A stretch of 64,000 nucleotides of DNA from JBFAPK01 sp040676675. Its GTDB lineage: Bacteria; Actinomycetota; Actinomycetes; Mycobacteriales; Micromonosporaceae. The translations under genes were made by a program, and so were the position numbers. Below the pieces are notes generated by a model. That model saw nothing but the letters and a program-made list of their open reading frames with translations. It ran no database searches and had not been told where the DNA came from. Numbering within the stretch: the first letter of the stretch is position 1; each line of letters opens with the position of its first letter. Below, in pieces: positions 24,200 through 32,238 of the stretch. The stretch lies in assembly GCF_040676675.1 (NCBI RefSeq), contig NZ_JBFAPK010000002.1, forward strand, positions 186,001-250,000, written 5' to 3'.

Positions 24200-24481
24200 C
24201 TAGTAGTGCGGGTTCTTCCAACGCCCCGCGTTCCGGTGTCGCCTCGCCGCCTGCCAGTCCTGCCGCTCGCGTAGGGCTCGCCTCAGTCTGGCGTTCTGGT
24301 CGCGAAGTGCGGTCTCGGTGGCCTCGCGGGCGGTCAGCTCGTCGACCATCCAGCGCACGAACGCGTACACCTGCTCCTCGGCCAGACCGCGCCGACCCAG
24401 CGCGGCCCGCCGGAAGCGAACCCGGCGAATGTTGGCGGCTCGTATCCGCTGCGGCGGCATGCGGGAGAGGTAAATGCCCAT
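24200..24481 (-). CDS. Small DivIVA-domain protein
   Basis: A 93-residue protein with the DivIVA/Wag31 N-terminal signature: IRRVRFRRAALGRRGLAEEQ followed by VYAFVRWMVDEL, then a short coiled coil (ALRDQNARLRRALRERQ). The family binds negatively curved membrane at poles and septa, but this version is far shorter than Wag31 and lacks the long C-terminal coiled coil. Such mini-DivIVA proteins are frequent beside XRE/DUF397 genes in Micromonospora-like genomes, as here. ATG 24481 is chosen on AGGAG nine bases upstream; TTG 24487 is an alternative. Confidence 0.7.
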   Translation of the reverse strand: MGIYLSRMPPQRIRAANIRRVRFRRAALGRRGLAEEQVYAFVRWMVDELTAREATETALRDQNARLRRALRERQDWQAARRHRNAGRWKNPHY

Positions 24482-24539
24482 CGGCAATTGCTCCTAGGAA
24501 TGGGGCCGTAAGGCTAGAACGACGATCTGTCTCACATGC

Positions 24540-24948
24540 CTACGACGGGGTCGCGCCCCGCGCGCGGCCACTCGCCGGTCGCGCTGCCGTAGGCGTCTGG
24601 ACTCGACGTCTCGGCTGGCTGGGGACGAGGGCTGGTCGCAGACCGGACAGTTGGACGAACAGTTCCCGGCGCTCAACGGCGAGACCGTTCGGGCCGAGCA
24701 CGTACCCGACAAGCCAGCACCAGCCGTAGTAGGTCGGCCAGCCCGGCACCGATACAACCCTCAGGACCACGGCTCGGTCGCCGGCGAACTGCACGGAGGC
24801 GCGCCCGTCGACAAGTAACACGTCGCCGGGCTTGGGCAGCGGCGGCAGGCGAGAAGATCCCGTACTCGTCCGGCCCGACTCGTCCGTACTTGGCTCCGAT
24901 CGCCGAACGGCGCCGCCGCCAGGCTGGCATGCCCTGCCGTTCACGCAC
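24540..24948 (-). pseudogene. Hypothetical gene, probably frameshifted
   Basis: The C-terminal part (below about 24845) reads LPKPGDVLLVDGRASVQFAG, then VLRVVSVPGWPTYYGWCWLV and AVERRELFVQLSGLR, a convincing small beta-rich domain. In this frame the N-terminus is compositionally random. In the -1 neighbour frame, from GTG 24948, it reads MPAWRRRRSAIGAKYGRVGP then DEYGIFSP, which looks like a real N-terminus and stops matching exactly where the other frame takes over. A one-base gain near 24845 explains both. If the frameshift is not real, a GTG at 24944 (overlapping the previous stop as GTGA, GAGGG five bases upstream) would be the start. Function unknown. Confidence 0.45.
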
Positions 24949-25114
24949 GCCCTCGCCGGTCGTTCATGTGCTCAAGCCGGAGGCACGCGAGGCAGCTCAG
25001 CGAGGAGCCGCACGTGGTGCACCAGCGGCGCGACTGGCGGTACGAGATCAGGCCCACGGCGAAGCCGACCAGCAGGGCTCCGACGACGGACAGCAGGACT
25101 TGATACGGCGGCAT
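24941..25114 (-). CDS. 57-residue membrane protein with Cys-rich tail
   Basis: A small ORF, ATG 25114 to TGA 24941. Residues about 5-24 form one transmembrane helix (QVLLSVVGALLVGFAVGLIS). A basic segment (YRQSRRW) and the Cys pattern CTTCGSSLSCLACL follow, resembling a zinc- or metal-binding tail on the cytoplasmic side. The stop overlaps the next gene's possible GTG start, and the order DivIVA, hypothetical, this gene, divergent XRE suggests a small conserved island. Function unknown. Confidence 0.55.
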   Translation of the reverse strand: MPPYQVLLSVVGALLVGFAVGLISYRQSRRWCTTCGSSLSCLACLRLEHMNDRRGRA

Positions 25115-25291
25115 GTCTACCTCGCTCCGGTGGATCAGGGCATACCGACGGGACCCCGCCCCAGCTCGGGCGACGCCGTCAGTTTGTGCCGAGGAATGCT
25201 CACTTGATCGAGATGTGTATCATTCATACCGTCTCATGCCGACAATCGTTGGGCAATAGCAAACCGCCTATTTGAGGAATCGATCATCGGC

Positions 25292-26191
25292 ATGCTTGAT
25301 CCCAACACCGACGTAGTCGAAACTTTCGCCATGCCAGCGGCCAAGCGAGACCGACGTACACCGACCATCCGCGGCCGTCAGCTCGGGATCGAACTGAAGC
25401 GCCTACGCCTCGAAGCACAGCTCTCGGCCGACACCGTGGCCGAGCACCTCGGCTGCTCGCAGGCGAAGGTGACCCGCATCGAGCTTGCCCAGAGCAGCGT
25501 CAGCAAGGGCGACCTGTTCCTGATGCTCTCCCTATACGGCGTCACCGACACCACGACGAGGGAGCAGTACTGGCGCCTTGCCCGGGAGGCACGCGGTCGC
25601 GGCTGGTGGGAGGACTACCGCCAGGTCATCACCCGCGGACTCAGCACCTACATCGCCTTCGAGGCCGAGGCGTCCCAGCTCCAGACCTGGTCGTGGGGCA
25701 CCGTCAACGGGCTACTCCAGACACCCGAGTACGCCCGCGCCACCTTCATGGGCGAACCGGACGGGCATGGCCGCAGCTCGGACGAGATCGACAAGCTGGT
25801 CGCGGCGCGGATGGCTCGGCAGGAGCGGGTGACGAACGGGTCGCTGAAGCTGTGGGCGGTCCTGGACGAGTCGCTGCTGCACCGCCCACTCGGCGGTGGC
25901 GAGATCCTGAAGGCCCAGCTCGACCGACTCCTGGAACCCCGCAAGAACGTGGCGATCCAGGTACTCCGCCAGCAGACCGTCTGGCACGCCGGCCTGAACG
26001 GCGCGTTCTCGATCATGCGCTTTCCCGCCCATCCACCGATCGCCTTCGTAGAGTCGCCCACCGGCGACCTGGACGTGGAAGACGAGGCAGACGTAGAGCG
26101 GTTTACGCTTGCCTTCGAGTACCTTCGCGCCGCCGCAGCCAGCGTCGAGGAGTCACGCGAACTGATTGCCCGAGCGCGAGACGAGATCTAG
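25292..26191 (+). CDS. XRE-family regulator with DUF5753 (DUF397 partner)
   Basis: A 299-residue DNA-binding protein. The helix-turn-helix is at about residues 30-85 (LGIELKRLRLEAQLSADTVA, then HLGCSQAKVTRIELAQ). The rest is the DUF5753 domain (TWSWGTVNGLLQTPEYARA and VQVLRQQ-type strands). This is the WhiJ-like class in streptomycetes, which always travels with a small DUF397 protein, and the next gene, seven bases on, is exactly that. The pairs are thought to regulate development or act like toxin-antitoxin modules. ATG 25331 is an in-frame alternative start. Confidence 0.88.
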   Translation: MLDPNTDVVETFAMPAAKRDRRTPTIRGRQLGIELKRLRLEAQLSADTVAEHLGCSQAKVTRIELAQSSVSKGDLFLMLSLYGVTDTTTREQYWRLAREARGRGWWEDYRQVITRGLSTYIAFEAEASQLQTWSWGTVNGLLQTPEYARATFMGEPDGHGRSSDEIDKLVAARMARQERVTNGSLKLWAVLDESLLHRPLGGGEILKAQLDRLLEPRKNVAIQVLRQQTVWHAGLNGAFSIMRFPAHPPIAFVESPTGDLDVEDEADVERFTLAFEYLRAAAASVEESRELIARARDEI

Positions 26192-26197
26192 ACAGGG

Positions 26198-26407
26198 GTG
26201 GCAGCAGTGGAGCTGACCGGCGCCAACTGGCGCAAGAGCACCCGTTCCAGCGGCGGGGGCAACGGTGACTGCGTCGAGGTCGCGCAGCTCCCGGCCGCCG
26301 TCGGCGTACGCGACAGCAAGGACGCCTCTGGTCCCGTGCTGATCTTCCCAGCTCCCAGTTGGGTGGCGTTCCTCGGCGGGCTGAAGCACAATCGCTCGGT
26401 GTCGTAG
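26198..26407 (+). CDS. DUF397 protein, partner of the XRE regulator
   Basis: A 69-residue protein with the full DUF397 signature: GANWRKSTRSSGGGNGDCVEVAQL, split here as WRKSTRSS and NGDCVEVA, then VGVRDSKDASGPVLIF and the final SWVAFL. It starts with a GTG six bases after the XRE stop. In Streptomyces these proteins (AbaA-orfD/WhiJ system) bind or counter their adjacent XRE partner. No other toxin-like gene is attached. Confidence 0.9.
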   Translation: MAAVELTGANWRKSTRSSGGGNGDCVEVAQLPAAVGVRDSKDASGPVLIFPAPSWVAFLGGLKHNRSVS

Positions 26408-26449
26408 GCGCCCACGCACGCTGTACTTCGCGCCGGCGCCCTCGCCACC

Positions 26450-26599
26450 GTGCTCAACCTGCTCGGCGATCAGCGGATCGTCCACTCGGCTCGCCGGGGG
26501 CATCAGGACATCACCCGTGCCGGACCCGCCAACGAGGTGCGCGACCTGGTCGACAGCATCGAGCACTTCATCCAGAGGCGCCAGCACCCTCCTCGATAA
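26450..26599 (+). other. Possible small ORF or remnant after DUF397
   Basis: The frame after the DUF397 stop stays open to TAA at 26597. From GTG 26450 it reads VLNLLGDQRIVHSARRGHQD and ANEVRDLVDSIEHFIQRRQ. The amphipathic pattern looks protein-like, but there is no clear ribosome site and I recognise no family. It could be a truncated gene. Confidence 0.2.
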
Positions 26600-26606
26600 C
26601 GCACCG

Positions 26607-27062
26607 TCATCGCAGTACCCGATCGTCATCGCCGGCCACGTCGTCACTCTGGGCGAACTCCGGCCCATGCTCGGCCTGCTGGCGGTCCCGACCGGCAATA
26701 GCTGGCGCAGCGGGCTGCGGACCAGCAGTCGAAGGACGCTGCATATGTGGTAGGGGCCCGCCCAGTGCAGCAACAGCCATGACGCGTAGTCGCTCGTAGT
26801 AGGCAAAGGCGCCCGCGCCGGCTAACAGCGGTAGGACACGGTCGAGATCGTTTACACACTGCATGAGTAGGCCCGTGCGCCAATCGTCCAGATGTCCCCG
26901 CGTCTGCAACCAGGTGCTGACACAGCCCGCGACGTCGGCGTCAAGCAGGACCATGTCCGCGCCGGCCAGTTCCGCGCCCCGTAGCTGTGCCGGGAACTCA
27001 GCCCGCAAGTGGGCGTCCCACAACCGCGCTACTGCCTCGACCTGCTCGTCTACGGCGCCCAC
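26607..27062 (-). CDS. Conserved actinobacterial hypothetical protein
   Basis: A 151-residue protein whose first 95 residues match a pattern I associate with a widespread actinobacterial hypothetical family: EAVARLWDAHLRAEFPAQLR, ELAGADMVLLDADVAGCVST and VNDLDRVLPLL. The tail after VMAVAALGG is Pro/Gln-rich and does not look like the family, so the natural stop may have been lost, as happens when the 3' end is rearranged. Predicted soluble and all-helical. Function unknown. Confidence 0.5.
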   Translation of the reverse strand: MGAVDEQVEAVARLWDAHLRAEFPAQLRGAELAGADMVLLDADVAGCVSTWLQTRGHLDDWRTGLLMQCVNDLDRVLPLLAGAGAFAYYERLRVMAVAALGGPLPHMQRPSTAGPQPAAPAIAGRDRQQAEHGPEFAQSDDVAGDDDRVLR

Positions 27063-27403
27063 ATGGCAATGATCCCAGGATCCCGTGGACGGTCTGGCTC
27101 AACCACCTGACGCCGGGGAGCCGCGTCGGTTGTCTGGGTCCACAGGCACGGCCGTGACGATCGCAAGGGGTGCTGCCCTCCGTCCGGGTTCTAATCCCCT
27201 CCGGTCCGCGCTCGACCTCGCCCGCCGAGCCGGGCCATTCACGGCCCGGTGGCCGGTGTCGTAGACGGTCGCCAGCTGGGCACGAGCGGTCACCACGACA
27301 CCGCCGACGACCAGACACAACGGGCAGACCGGTCAGCAGGCAACCGGATTGCGGCGCCCTTACCCCAGCGGCGCGAGGTCCAGCCGGGCGAGGACAGACG
27401 GGT
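27063..27403. other. Intergenic region without a supported gene
   Basis: About 340 bases between two leftward genes. Base composition is less biased than in the neighbours. The only structured segment is GGGTTCTAATCCC at 27186-27198, which resembles a tRNA T-arm, but no other tRNA arms can be formed around it. Short ORFs on both strands lack ribosome sites. Confidence 0.4.
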
Positions 27404-28813
27404 TCAGTGTCGGCCGGGGTGCTTGGTGACGAGCGTGGTCAGCGAGCGGGGGGCCAGTTCGACGGTGGCGTTTCGGCCGTACCCGGAGACGAGGTTCGGT
27501 ACCTTCTCCAGTTTGCGGGTGGCGTCGGTGACGTACGCGGTCGGGCGCTTGAGGTCCACTCCGGTGCGTACCGTCTCGGTCGTGGTGTTGAGGATCTGCA
27601 CGACCTCCGTACCGTCGGCGTTGCGGTAGGCCGAGACCTTCAGCCCCTCCGGCGCGCCGCCGACGCCGATCCGCACGGCACCCGGACGGATGAAGCGGCT
27701 GTACGCGGCGAAGGCGTAGAGGCGGGACGATACCCGGTACGCGTCGTTGGCGTCGTCGACCTGGACCAGCGCGGCCGTGCCGCCTCGGGACGAGCCGAGC
27801 CAGAAGAGGAAGGCGCTCGCGTCGGCCAGCGCGAGCGTGTCGTGGATGCGTTCGGCGATGGCGATGCCGTCGGTGCCCTTGCCGCTGTCCCAGGCCTCGT
27901 TCCAGCCGTCCACGGTGCTCGACGGCGCCCACTCGGACATCCAGGTGCGGGCCGTGGTCGGCAGCGGGTGGTCGGCGGGGCTGGCGTAGCCGTGGCCGGT
28001 GAAGAGGTCGAGGTGGCGGCGGGCGACCGGGTCGGCCTCGATCGCCTGGGCGTACGCCTCGGACTGCTGCCAACCGAACGAGTCGCAGCAGGCCACGTCC
28101 ACGCCGGCCCGCTCGGCGATCGGGCCGAGGACCTTCACGAACTCGGCGGCCTGGGCCGGGGTGAAGCGCATCGAGGCGTACGAGGTGGTCCAGTCGGGCT
28201 CGTTGACGAACCCGATCTCGTCGATTTTGATGCCCTCCTGGCGGTAGAACTTGGCGTACTGGACGAGGTAGCGCGCGTACGCCTCGCGCCAGTCGCCGCT
28301 CGCGCAGGTCACGCCCTGCAGGCCGCAGAGGGTGCCGCCGTTGGTGTCGGTGCCGTTGTCCTTCATGTAGCCGGGGGCGCTCCAGGCGTCGGCGTAGAAC
28401 CGCTTGATTCCCCGCCGCTGCGCCTCCTTGGCGTACCAGACCTGGGCGCCGTCCCAGCCGTCCCAGCGGTAGTTCGGGGTGGCGGTCGGTCCGCCGGGGT
28501 CGGTCGGCTGGATCGACAGCATTTTGTCGTACTCGGTGGTCGCCGACGAGCCGATGCCGAGCCGCAGGATGCTCGGCGCGGCCCCGTTCTCCCGGTCCAG
28601 GAGCAGGTCGAGGACCTCTTTTCGCTTCTCCTCGGAGAGGTTGTGGACCAGCGAGGAGCGCTGGAAGGCGATCGAGTAGCCGAAGCCGTCGATGCGCTGG
28701 TGCCGTTCGGTCCGGTCGAGGTCGATGCCGGGGCGCGGGGCGGCCTGGGCGGGCGCGCCGGCCAGCACGGTCACGGCCGCGACGACGGTCGCGAGGACGG
28801 GAGATCGGAACAC
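27404..28813 (-). CDS. Secreted GH30-family glycoside hydrolase
   Basis: A 469-residue exported enzyme with a Sec signal (VVAAVTVLAGAPAQA). The (beta/alpha)8 barrel begins with RIDGFGYSIAFQRSS, and the catalytic pair is visible as GFVNEPDW (acid/base Glu) and TWMSEWAPSS (nucleophile Glu). The C-terminal beta domain (YSRFIRPGAVRIGV, then VVQILNTTTETV) is normal for GH30. Xylanase, glucanase or fucosidase-like subfamilies share this layout, so substrate is open. The GTG start at 28813 has GGAGGGG seven bases upstream. It is a single-gene unit facing away from the next gene. Confidence 0.87.
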   Translation of the reverse strand: MFRSPVLATVVAAVTVLAGAPAQAAPRPGIDLDRTERHQRIDGFGYSIAFQRSSLVHNLSEEKRKEVLDLLLDRENGAAPSILRLGIGSSATTEYDKMLSIQPTDPGGPTATPNYRWDGWDGAQVWYAKEAQRRGIKRFYADAWSAPGYMKDNGTDTNGGTLCGLQGVTCASGDWREAYARYLVQYAKFYRQEGIKIDEIGFVNEPDWTTSYASMRFTPAQAAEFVKVLGPIAERAGVDVACCDSFGWQQSEAYAQAIEADPVARRHLDLFTGHGYASPADHPLPTTARTWMSEWAPSSTVDGWNEAWDSGKGTDGIAIAERIHDTLALADASAFLFWLGSSRGGTAALVQVDDANDAYRVSSRLYAFAAYSRFIRPGAVRIGVGGAPEGLKVSAYRNADGTEVVQILNTTTETVRTGVDLKRPTAYVTDATRKLEKVPNLVSGYGRNATVELAPRSLTTLVTKHPGRH

Positions 28814-28915
28814 GTCGCACCCCTCCGGACGTCAGCACATAGCTTGATCTCGATACCTTAGCGCCGTGGTCGCGGTCCGCGGTAGGTCCGGGCCGCCGGC
28901 CGCCCGGCCGCCGGC

Positions 28916-28921
28916 TAGGGT
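28916..28921 (+). promoter_or_regulatory. -10 element TAGGGT for a leaderless gene
   Basis: TAGGGT lies seven bases before the GTG at 28929 and no Shine-Dalgarno is present, the arrangement of a leaderless transcript. A closely similar element serves the P-loop kinase gene at 30309. Confidence 0.4.
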
Positions 28922-28928
28922 GCCGGTC

Positions 28929-29687
28929 GTGGTCGAGGGATTCGTGTACGTCGCCGACGACTCGCCCGGCCCGATGCGGTACGCCCGCGTCGGCGAGCGG
29001 GTCCGACTCCCCTCCGCCGAGCCACCGTGGATCGTCGTCGACCACAGCGTGCACCGGGTGCTCGTGGTCCGCTGGCCGGGCCGGCTCTTCCGGGTCGCGA
29101 GCGTGCCGCCCGCCGACGACGAGGAACGGGCCGCCCTGGCCCGCGCTGCCGCGAATCTGCGCGCCGACGCGGGCTACACCCGTGCCATCGCCGTCGACAT
29201 TCTGGCCGAGCTGCCGGCCGCGACGCTCTTCGGGCCGCACGGCGCGGCCGTGGTCGAGCTGCTGGCGTACGCCGATCAGCTCGCCGAACCCGCCGCCCGC
29301 GACCTGGCCGCCGCGCGCCATCCGGAGGCCGACCGGGCGTACGACCGCGCGTGGCGGCGCTGGCTGGCGGGGCAGCCGAACGGCGCGGCGTACCGCGACG
29401 GCGACCAAGCCGGGGTGCTGGCGGTGCCCGGGGCGGGCTCCGTCGGCTCGCCGATCGGGCACGGGCTCACCGTGCTGTGGCGCCGGGTGGCCGAGACCGC
29501 CCGGCGCGTGGCCGGCCCGGCGGCGTTCGAGGTGGACGAGGACGGCGACGAGGTGCTGCTGGATCCGTGGTCGACGGCCGCCGCGGCGCTGCTGGACGCG
29601 GCCCTGGCCCTCGGGGCGCCCGAGCTGGTCGACGCCGCCGACGCGGACCGGCTCGCCTCGGCCTGGCGGACCGTCGGCGGACGGTAG
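28929..29687 (+). CDS. Hypothetical protein, probably leaderless
   Basis: A 252-residue soluble, Ala-rich protein I do not recognise. The N-terminal 60 residues look beta-rich (VEGFVYVADDSPGPMRYARV, then VHRVLVVRWPGRLFRVA). The middle is helical, with regular Ala/Leu/Glu periodicity, and the C-terminal 60 residues form another helical block. GTG 28929 is chosen because TAGGGT (28916-28921) would place the transcription start at the codon; upstream in-frame starts give a Pro/Arg tail. Divergent from the GH30 gene, with no conserved partner. Confidence 0.6.
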   Translation: MVEGFVYVADDSPGPMRYARVGERVRLPSAEPPWIVVDHSVHRVLVVRWPGRLFRVASVPPADDEERAALARAAANLRADAGYTRAIAVDILAELPAATLFGPHGAAVVELLAYADQLAEPAARDLAAARHPEADRAYDRAWRRWLAGQPNGAAYRDGDQAGVLAVPGAGSVGSPIGHGLTVLWRRVAETARRVAGPAAFEVDEDGDEVLLDPWSTAAAALLDAALALGAPELVDAADADRLASAWRTVGGR

Positions 29688-29742
29688 TGCGCCGTGCGGT
29701 CGCGACCCCGGTTCGACCGGTCCGGGCGGCCAGGCGGCGGAG

Positions 29743-30237
29743 TCAGTTCAGGGTGACGATGGCGGCGTTGAGGGCCGTGGCGAAGGAGACCCAGGCCAGG
29801 TACGGCGCGAGCAGCCCGGCGGCCGGCCGGCTGACCCGGTGGAAGAGCACGATCGTCGCGGCGACGAGCAGCCAGAGGGCGACGATGTCGACGAGGGCCA
29901 GACCGTACCGGCCGAGCCCGAAGAAGATCGGTGTCCACGCCGCGTTCAGCACGAGCTGGGCCGCGTAGCTCCAGAGCGCCGGGCCCCAGCCGGCCCGCTG
30001 CCAGGCGAGCCAGCCGGCCACCGCGATCGACACGTAGAGAACCGTCCAGACGGGGCCGAACAGCCAGCTCGGGGGCGCCCAACTCGGCCGCACGAGGGTG
30101 TCGTACTCGGTGGCGGTGCCGCGGACGGCGAACGCGCCGATCGCCGCCGCCGCGAAGGTCGCCGCCCCGAACCCCAGCAGCGCCCGGAGCGAACGACGGC
30201 CGCGGCGGCGCGGCAGCGGGAGGGACGCCGTGCTCAT
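29743..30237 (-). CDS. TspO/MBR-family membrane protein
   Basis: A 164-residue protein with five transmembrane helices. The family marks are WAPPSWLFGPVWTVLYVSI with the conserved Trp/Pro residues in loop 1, LVLNAAWTPIFFGLG in helix 3 and LAPYLAWVSFATALN in helix 5. TspO binds tetrapyrroles and cholesterol-like ligands and influences porphyrin stress responses. ATG 30237 is selected because a GGGAAGG-like ribosome site precedes it; the longer frame upstream is arginine-rich. It is divergent from the P-loop kinase with only 83 bases between them. Confidence 0.92.
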   Translation of the reverse strand: MSTASLPLPRRRGRRSLRALLGFGAATFAAAAIGAFAVRGTATEYDTLVRPSWAPPSWLFGPVWTVLYVSIAVAGWLAWQRAGWGPALWSYAAQLVLNAAWTPIFFGLGRYGLALVDIVALWLLVAATIVLFHRVSRPAAGLLAPYLAWVSFATALNAAIVTLN

Positions 30238-30308
30238 CCGCACAGCCTTCCCGCCGGGCCGGGTGGGAAACCCCCGGCGGCCGGCGTGGTCACGCCCGTA
30301 CCCCGGTT

Positions 30309-30314
30309 TAGGGT
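30309..30314 (+). promoter_or_regulatory. -10 element TAGGGT for a leaderless gene
   Basis: TAGGGT ends six bases before ATG 30321, so the transcript should begin at the start codon. It has the same form as the element at 28916. Confidence 0.4.
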
Positions 30315-30320
30315 CGGGTG

Positions 30321-30995
30321 ATGCGAACTGGTGGAGCGGTCGGCGACGACGTCGCGGACCTGCGGGCGCGGCTGCGGCACGTGCACTGGATCGGCGGCGG
30401 CTCCGGCGCGGGCAAGTCGACGGTCGCGCGCCGGATCGCCGAGCGGTACGGCCTGCGGCTGTACCGCACCGACGACGTGATGGCCGAGCACGCCGCGCGG
30501 AGCAGCCCCGAGCGGTGCCCGTCACTGACCGCGTTCAAGGCCATGGACATGGACGAGCGCTGGCTGAACCGCTCCCCCGAGGTCATGCTCGACACGTTCC
30601 ACTGGTACCGGGGCGAGGCGTTCGACCTGATCGTCGAGGACCTGCTCCGCCTGCCGCCCGGCCCGGGCGTCGTCGTCGAGGGCTTCCGGCTGCTGCCCCA
30701 CCTGGTGGCGCCGCTGCTCGCCGCGCCCCGGCGGGCGGTGTGGCTGTTGCCGACGCCAGAGTTCCGCCGGGCCGCGTTCGTCAGCCGGGGCACCCTGTGG
30801 GACATCGCCGCCAGGACCAGCGACCCGGGGCGCGCGCTGGACAACCTGCTGGTCCGCGACCGGATGTTCACCGAACGCCTGGCCGGCGAGGTGCGGCGGC
30901 TCGGCCTGCCCGGCATCGAGGTCGACACCGCGACGACCGAGGCGGCGCTGACCGGGCGGGTCGCCACGGCGCTGGGGCTGGGACCCGACCGGTAG
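30321..30995 (+). CDS. P-loop kinase-like NTPase
   Basis: A 224-residue single-domain nucleotide-binding protein. Walker A is GGGSGAGKST at about residue 25, followed by LYRTDDVMAEH, which resembles the substrate-binding region of small-molecule kinases of the shikimate/gluconate or uridylate type. The lid region is basic (RRAAFVSRGTLWDIAART). I cannot name the substrate. ATG 30321 is preferred over GTG 30318 because the TAGGGT element predicts a start there. No operon partner. Confidence 0.8.
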   Translation: MRTGGAVGDDVADLRARLRHVHWIGGGSGAGKSTVARRIAERYGLRLYRTDDVMAEHAARSSPERCPSLTAFKAMDMDERWLNRSPEVMLDTFHWYRGEAFDLIVEDLLRLPPGPGVVVEGFRLLPHLVAPLLAAPRRAVWLLPTPEFRRAAFVSRGTLWDIAARTSDPGRALDNLLVRDRMFTERLAGEVRRLGLPGIEVDTATTEAALTGRVATALGLGPDR

Positions 30996-31095
30996 GTCCG
31001 GCCCGACCGGCGGGCACCGGCACGATAGTGCCGAGTTCTTGCACGATCCTCTCGCCGCCGAGCGGTCGGCGCCGGTCGTGTGCTGCACTGGCCGC

Positions 31096-31998
31096 ATGTC
31101 CCTGGACGAGCTTCGCGACCTGTTGGAACGGCACGTACGCCCCGACCTGAGCACCGCCATCGACGGGGTGCGGATCTGCCGGATCGACCGTAGCGCTCCC
31201 CCGGTGACCTCGATGTCCGGCACCGTCCTCGCGATCATCGCCCGGGGCGGCAAGCGCCTCGCGCTCGGAGACCGGCTGTACGACTACGGCCCGGGTCAGT
31301 ACCTCGTCGCCTCGGTGGACCTGCCGGTGACCGGGCACGTCGTCGACACCGCCCCGGGACAGCCCGTGCTCGGCTTCGGGATGACGCTGGACCCGGTCAC
31401 CATCGCGGAGCTGCTGCTGGAGGCCGGTCCCGGGGACCTGCCCCGCTCGGCCGGCACCACCCGGCCGGGAATCGCGGTCAGCGACGCCCCGGACGAGCTG
31501 CTCGACGCGGTCGTGCGGCTGTTGCGCCTGCTCGACCGCCCCCGGGACCGCAGGACGCTGGCCCCGCTGGTCACGCGGGAGATCCTGTGGCGGCTGATGA
31601 CGGGTGAGCAGGGTGACGCCGTACGCCAGCTCGGCCTCGCGGACAGCGGCCTGAGCCACATCGCCCGGGCCGTACGGTGGATCCGGGACAACTACGCCCG
31701 GCCGTTCCGGGTCGAGGAGGTGGCCCGGCTCTCCGGGATGAGCGTCTCCGCCTTCCACCGGAACTTCCAGGCGGTGACGGCCATGAGCCCGATCCAGTTC
31801 CAGAAGCACATCCGGTTGCAGGCGGCGCGGCTGCTGCTGGCGAACAGCCCGCACGACGTCACGGGCGTCGGCTACCGCGTCGGGTACACCAACCCGTCCC
31901 AGTTCAGCCGGGAGTACCGTCGCCTCTTCGGCATCCCACCGCGCGAGGACGCGGTACGCCTGCGCGCCGGCCCCGGCCCCGCCGCCGCCCTGCCGTGA
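31096..31998 (+). CDS. AraC-family transcriptional regulator
   Basis: A 300-residue regulator. The N-terminal cupin-like AraC_N domain (about 25-170; GTVLAIIARGGKRLALGDRL, YGPGQYLVASVDLPVTG) binds an effector. The C-terminal pair of helix-turn-helices reads FRVEEVARLSGMSVSAFHRN and VTGVGYRVGYTNPSQFSREY, closing with the PPRE segment. ATG 31096 is used because the family begins MSLDELRDLLE. The aldo/keto reductase 240 bases downstream on the same strand is the commonest target of this subfamily, so activation of that gene is likely. Confidence 0.9.
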   Translation: MSLDELRDLLERHVRPDLSTAIDGVRICRIDRSAPPVTSMSGTVLAIIARGGKRLALGDRLYDYGPGQYLVASVDLPVTGHVVDTAPGQPVLGFGMTLDPVTIAELLLEAGPGDLPRSAGTTRPGIAVSDAPDELLDAVVRLLRLLDRPRDRRTLAPLVTREILWRLMTGEQGDAVRQLGLADSGLSHIARAVRWIRDNYARPFRVEEVARLSGMSVSAFHRNFQAVTAMSPIQFQKHIRLQAARLLLANSPHDVTGVGYRVGYTNPSQFSREYRRLFGIPPREDAVRLRAGPGPAAALP

Positions 31999-32238
31999 GC
32001 CGCCGCCCTGCCGTGAGATCCCGCGATCGCGTCGGGCCGGGCGGCCATGGCTGGCCGGGCGGCCGCTGGAGAGGATCGTGCAAGCAGGCGAGACGATCCT
32101 GATAGCCCGGGGGTTGCGACGCTGCTTCGCTGGAGGTCGCCGGAACGCGTCACCTGGGTTCCGGCACAGCCGACCACGAAGCAGGGGGCCGGCGGCGCGG
32201 GTCGCGGACCACGCGCCGGACGGCCCCCGGGGAGAATG

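Noticed and set aside
24039..24221. Small minus-strand ORF of 60 codons downstream of the DivIVA-like gene
   Set aside because: Overlaps the end of the DivIVA gene, no ribosome site, and I recognise no family, although its composition is not clearly random.
27186..27198. GGGTTCTAATCCC resembling a tRNA T-arm, possible integration site
   Set aside because: No acceptor, D or anticodon stem can be formed around it, and no integrase or duplicated end is visible.
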